From Pseudomonas poae (lineage in GTDB: Bacteria > Pseudomonadota > Gammaproteobacteria > Pseudomonadales > Pseudomonadaceae), in NCBI GenBank assembly GCA_028869255.1, contig CP110972.1:4221001-4285000 (forward strand): a stretch of 64,000 nt of DNA. Reading direction: 5' to 3'. This document shows positions 62,043 through 64,000 of the stretch, piece by piece (the first letter of the stretch is position 1; each line of letters opens with the position of its first letter). Both the position numbers and the translations under genes were made by a program. Below the pieces are notes generated by a model. It was given only the letters and a program-made list of their open reading frames with translations, did not search any database and was not told the origin of the DNA.

Positions 62043-63167
62043 ATGACCATCAATGCCTCTAGCAATCCAGTCAATCAAGTTTGGAAAACTTGGCAACAAT
62101 ATATACACGCGGAGTCGAAGAGTACCGGTGGCGCCGACAGCAAAGACATCAGCCACGCCACACCCGCTGTAGTTGATGAAACCGATCGTCGCCAAAAAGC
62201 TCAGCGTCAACATCAGCCTGCCAACAGCCTTACTCAGCTGAGGCTCAGCCAGGCCCGCGCCGCTGAACCCGCGCAGACACCCGGAATCATATTTACAACC
62301 CTTGTCGACGTGCCCAGGTCGCCATCCGGAGCGCCCATCACGCATGAGTTTGATAATGGGAACGTCAAGATAACGTCCTCTCCCCTGCACCCGGGAAGTT
62401 TCAACGGCGTTCCTATCCAACGAAACAAAGTCACCATTGAAACGGGCGGCAAAGATGATCTTGTTGAGATAAAGACACTCACCACGGGCGGGGTAGTGGC
62501 CGAGATCAACGGGAAGGCTTATGCACTGCCCATCGAAAACATTGGAGCCATGACCGAACAACTTGAAATAAAAACCAACGGCGGCAAAGACCACGTCACC
62601 ATCGCCGATAACATCTGGTTCGAAACAACCGTCAGCCTCAATGACAGCCATCGTGTAACCGGGCTCAATGGTTACATTTCCGCACCGGAATCCTCCGGCC
62701 AAAAAACATTCCTGGAACCTGGCGTCATCCCGGTTGCCTCGCAGATGAAACAAGAGGGAAATAGCCAAGTGTTCAGGCACGGCGACGTCACTATTACCTT
62801 CGACCCGAATAAAAACGCTTTGCAGTTCGGCGATGGAGTAACCATCATCAAGACCGGTGATGGGGCAGACACCGTCCATATCATGGCGGCCGAAGATGGC
62901 TCGATGGTTGCCCAAATCAATGGCGAAAAATTCCTGTTGCCAATCAAAAACGACGCCACCGGGCGCTCAAGGCTCTACATCACGACACAGGGCGGCGACG
63001 ATAAAACCATTATCGACTCCAACGTCAAAAACTATGCGTTCATCCTTCCCGGCGAAGATAAGAACGGCTCGCTCTACAGAGGGGGTGGTTTTGTTTCAGG
63101 CGCTGAAGAGCCCCGCCTCGCCCAGCGATACAGGCCACAGAACTACAACCCGACAGCCAACGCCTGA
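62043..63167 (+). CDS. Unknown secreted-effector-like protein with duplicated domain
   Basis: 374 residues, no Cys. A Ser/Gln/Lys-rich N-terminus of about 95 residues leads to two related repeats: about 102-192 (KVTIETGGKDDLVEIK...VAEINGKAYALPI...EIKTNGGKDHVTIADN) and about 243-328 (VTIIKTGDGADTVHI...VAQINGEKFLLPI...YITTQGGDDKTIIDSN). Each has two GG-D strand turns like parallel-beta or RTX-like structure, but no true RTX nonapeptide. The first 50 residues hold six Ser, no acidic residue among the first 12 and an Ile at position 3, which fits type III secretion signals. A near-consensus hrp box lies upstream. No known family recognised; effector identity is inference. Confidence 0.8.
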   Translation: MTINASSNPVNQVWKTWQQYIHAESKSTGGADSKDISHATPAVVDETDRRQKAQRQHQPANSLTQLRLSQARAAEPAQTPGIIFTTLVDVPRSPSGAPITHEFDNGNVKITSSPLHPGSFNGVPIQRNKVTIETGGKDDLVEIKTLTTGGVVAEINGKAYALPIENIGAMTEQLEIKTNGGKDHVTIADNIWFETTVSLNDSHRVTGLNGYISAPESSGQKTFLEPGVIPVASQMKQEGNSQVFRHGDVTITFDPNKNALQFGDGVTIIKTGDGADTVHIMAAEDGSMVAQINGEKFLLPIKNDATGRSRLYITTQGGDDKTIIDSNVKNYAFILPGEDKNGSLYRGGGFVSGAEEPRLAQRYRPQNYNPTANA

Positions 63168-63197
63168 TCGTAAAAACTGCTTGGCTGCGCAGTAACG

Positions 63198-63218
63198 ACG
63201 CCCCCACCCTGGGGGCGT
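63198..63218 (+). terminator. Hairpin after the effector-like gene
   Basis: Perfect 8-bp stem ACGCCCCC/GGGGGCGT with a 5-nt loop. The following T run is short (TTCATGTGT), so it is a moderate terminator candidate. Confidence 0.6.
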
Positions 63219-63353
63219 TCATGTGTCAAAGAGGTTGGGCCCACTCAGTCAATAACGGCTGACGCCTTACCATCCCTCCCGTTGGTCAAAATCCAGTCCG
63301 CAATCGGGCAATACATGCTGTATCGTGCGCAGCACTCTGGAGTCCGGCCCCGT

Positions 63354-64000
63354 ATGAAATCCATCACCCTCGTGCTGTCAGCGCTTGCCGTAGCCAGTTG
63401 CCTGAGCGGTTGTATCGGTTCGCCGATCCCCTTGACGGCACACACCGAACAACGCCTGCACGCCCAGGCGCCGATCCGTTTTCTGCTGACCTTCGATGAC
63501 GGCCCCAGCGCCTCGGGCTACAACAACCCGAGCCGTTCGGTGGTCGCTGACCTCGCGCACAACCCGATACTGCCGGGGATCAAAGCGGTGTTCTTCCTGC
63601 AGACCGAAGCGTCGCGTTCCGGCGGCAGCTCGCGGGGGCGCAAGACCATGGAACGTGAGTACGCAGGCGGGCATATCCTGGCGTTCCACACGGCAACAGC
63701 GTTTCATACCAATCATCGCTGGCTCGGCGACGCAGAGCTGGAGCGCACCCTCAGCCAGGGTGCAACGGACATCGCTTCAATCACCGGCGCGCCGCCCGTG
63801 CTGGTACGCCCGCCGTTCTGGAACTACGACCGCCGCACCTTCGCCGCCTACCAACGCCACGGCATGCACGTACTGCTCACGGATTTGAGTGCCAATGACG
63901 GCAAGATCTGGGGCTTCAACGCCAGCCCGCGCCGCCGCGCCAACCTGTATCGACAACTGTCAGTGGTGCGCGAGCGAATCGCGCTAGGTGAGTTGCCGAC
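63354..64000 (+). CDS. Polysaccharide deacetylase family lipoprotein (C-terminus cut off)
   Basis: At least 215 residues from ATG 63354 to the window end. A lipoprotein signal ends at Cys in CLSGCIGS. The NodB homology domain shows motif 1 LLTFDDGPSASG, a second motif with two His spaced as HILAFHTATAFHTNH (about 120) and the RPPFWNYDRRTF block. It should deacetylate an N-acetylated envelope or extracellular polymer at the membrane. The rest is outside the window. Confidence 0.88.
   Translation, partial: MKSITLVLSALAVASCLSGCIGSPIPLTAHTEQRLHAQAPIRFLLTFDDGPSASGYNNPSRSVVADLAHNPILPGIKAVFFLQTEASRSGGSSRGRKTMEREYAGGHILAFHTATAFHTNHRWLGDAELERTLSQGATDIASITGAPPVLVRPPFWNYDRRTFAAYQRHGMHVLLTDLSANDGKIWGFNASPRRRANLYRQLSVVRERIALGELP

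Overview
The window is about 62% GC by eye and looks like a chromosome of the Pseudomonas fluorescens group. The main clues are a TtgABC/EmhABC-type efflux operon with its recognisable TetR operator, an OprD porin, PrtN-family activators, an ornithine-lipid pair (olsB-olsA), AcpH, and nine copies of the typical Pseudomonas REP palindromes (arms reading GTGGGAGCGGGCTTGC or TAGGAGCTGGCTTGC).

Positions 1 to about 14.5 kb are one end of a temperate prophage with an HK97-type head module. On the minus strand it runs from replication to structure: primase/helicase, a possible late regulator, holin, HNH, small and large terminase, portal, ClpP-like head protease and the start of the major capsid gene (cut by the window edge). 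Near 11.6 kb there is a divergent cro/repressor switch. To its right lie an S24 repressor, two PrtN-family activators and an AlpA/excisionase-like protein. Cargo on the strand opposite to the late genes interrupts the module: an AT-rich Hanks-type Ser/Thr kinase between portal and protease, a higBA module and an orphan gene beside the holin. A second higBA-type pair closes the prophage. No integrase is visible at this end. A sequence resembling a tRNA-Gly 3' end near 14.65 kb is a possible attachment remnant.

From 14.8 to 31.6 kb is ordinary accessory chromosome. It holds small lipoprotein and conserved genes, a third toxin-antitoxin pair whose toxin has a premature stop, a LysR regulator with two MFS pumps, hicAB, an ogt gene with a frameshift, an iron-permease-like protein, LysE, another LysR with a YdcZ transporter, a probable HMG-type acid catabolic operon (CaiB CoA-transferase, HMG-CoA-lyase-like enzyme, ACS-family MFS), a LysR with an NAD-binding oxidoreductase, and an iron-dependent alcohol/threonine dehydrogenase.

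From 31.6 to 53 kb come a SIR2-like DUF4917 protein, a Fur-box-preceded FecI/FecR/TonB-receptor system (possibly heme), a methyltransferase, a LemA/TPM membrane cluster, the periplasmic beta-glucosidase BglX, a cardiolipin-synthase-like gene, YceI, a serine hydrolase, olsBA behind a good Pho box, AcpH, and an ArsR/MFS/Old Yellow Enzyme set preceded by three repeated operator-like sites.

From 53 to 64 kb are emhR/emhABC, a small unknown gene, an OprD porin, a polysaccharide deacetylase lipoprotein cut by the window end, and between the last two an unrecognised 374-residue, cysteine-free protein. It is built from a duplicated domain, has an N-terminus that fits type III secretion rules and is preceded by a near-consensus hrp box. 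That gene and the kinase cargo are the best candidates for undescribed biology.

Five chromosomal genes (ogt, the cls-like gene, olsB, the OYE gene and the unknown gene at 59.9 kb) are each broken by exactly one inserted or missing base. The number and type of lesions suggest sequencing or assembly error at least as strongly as real decay.
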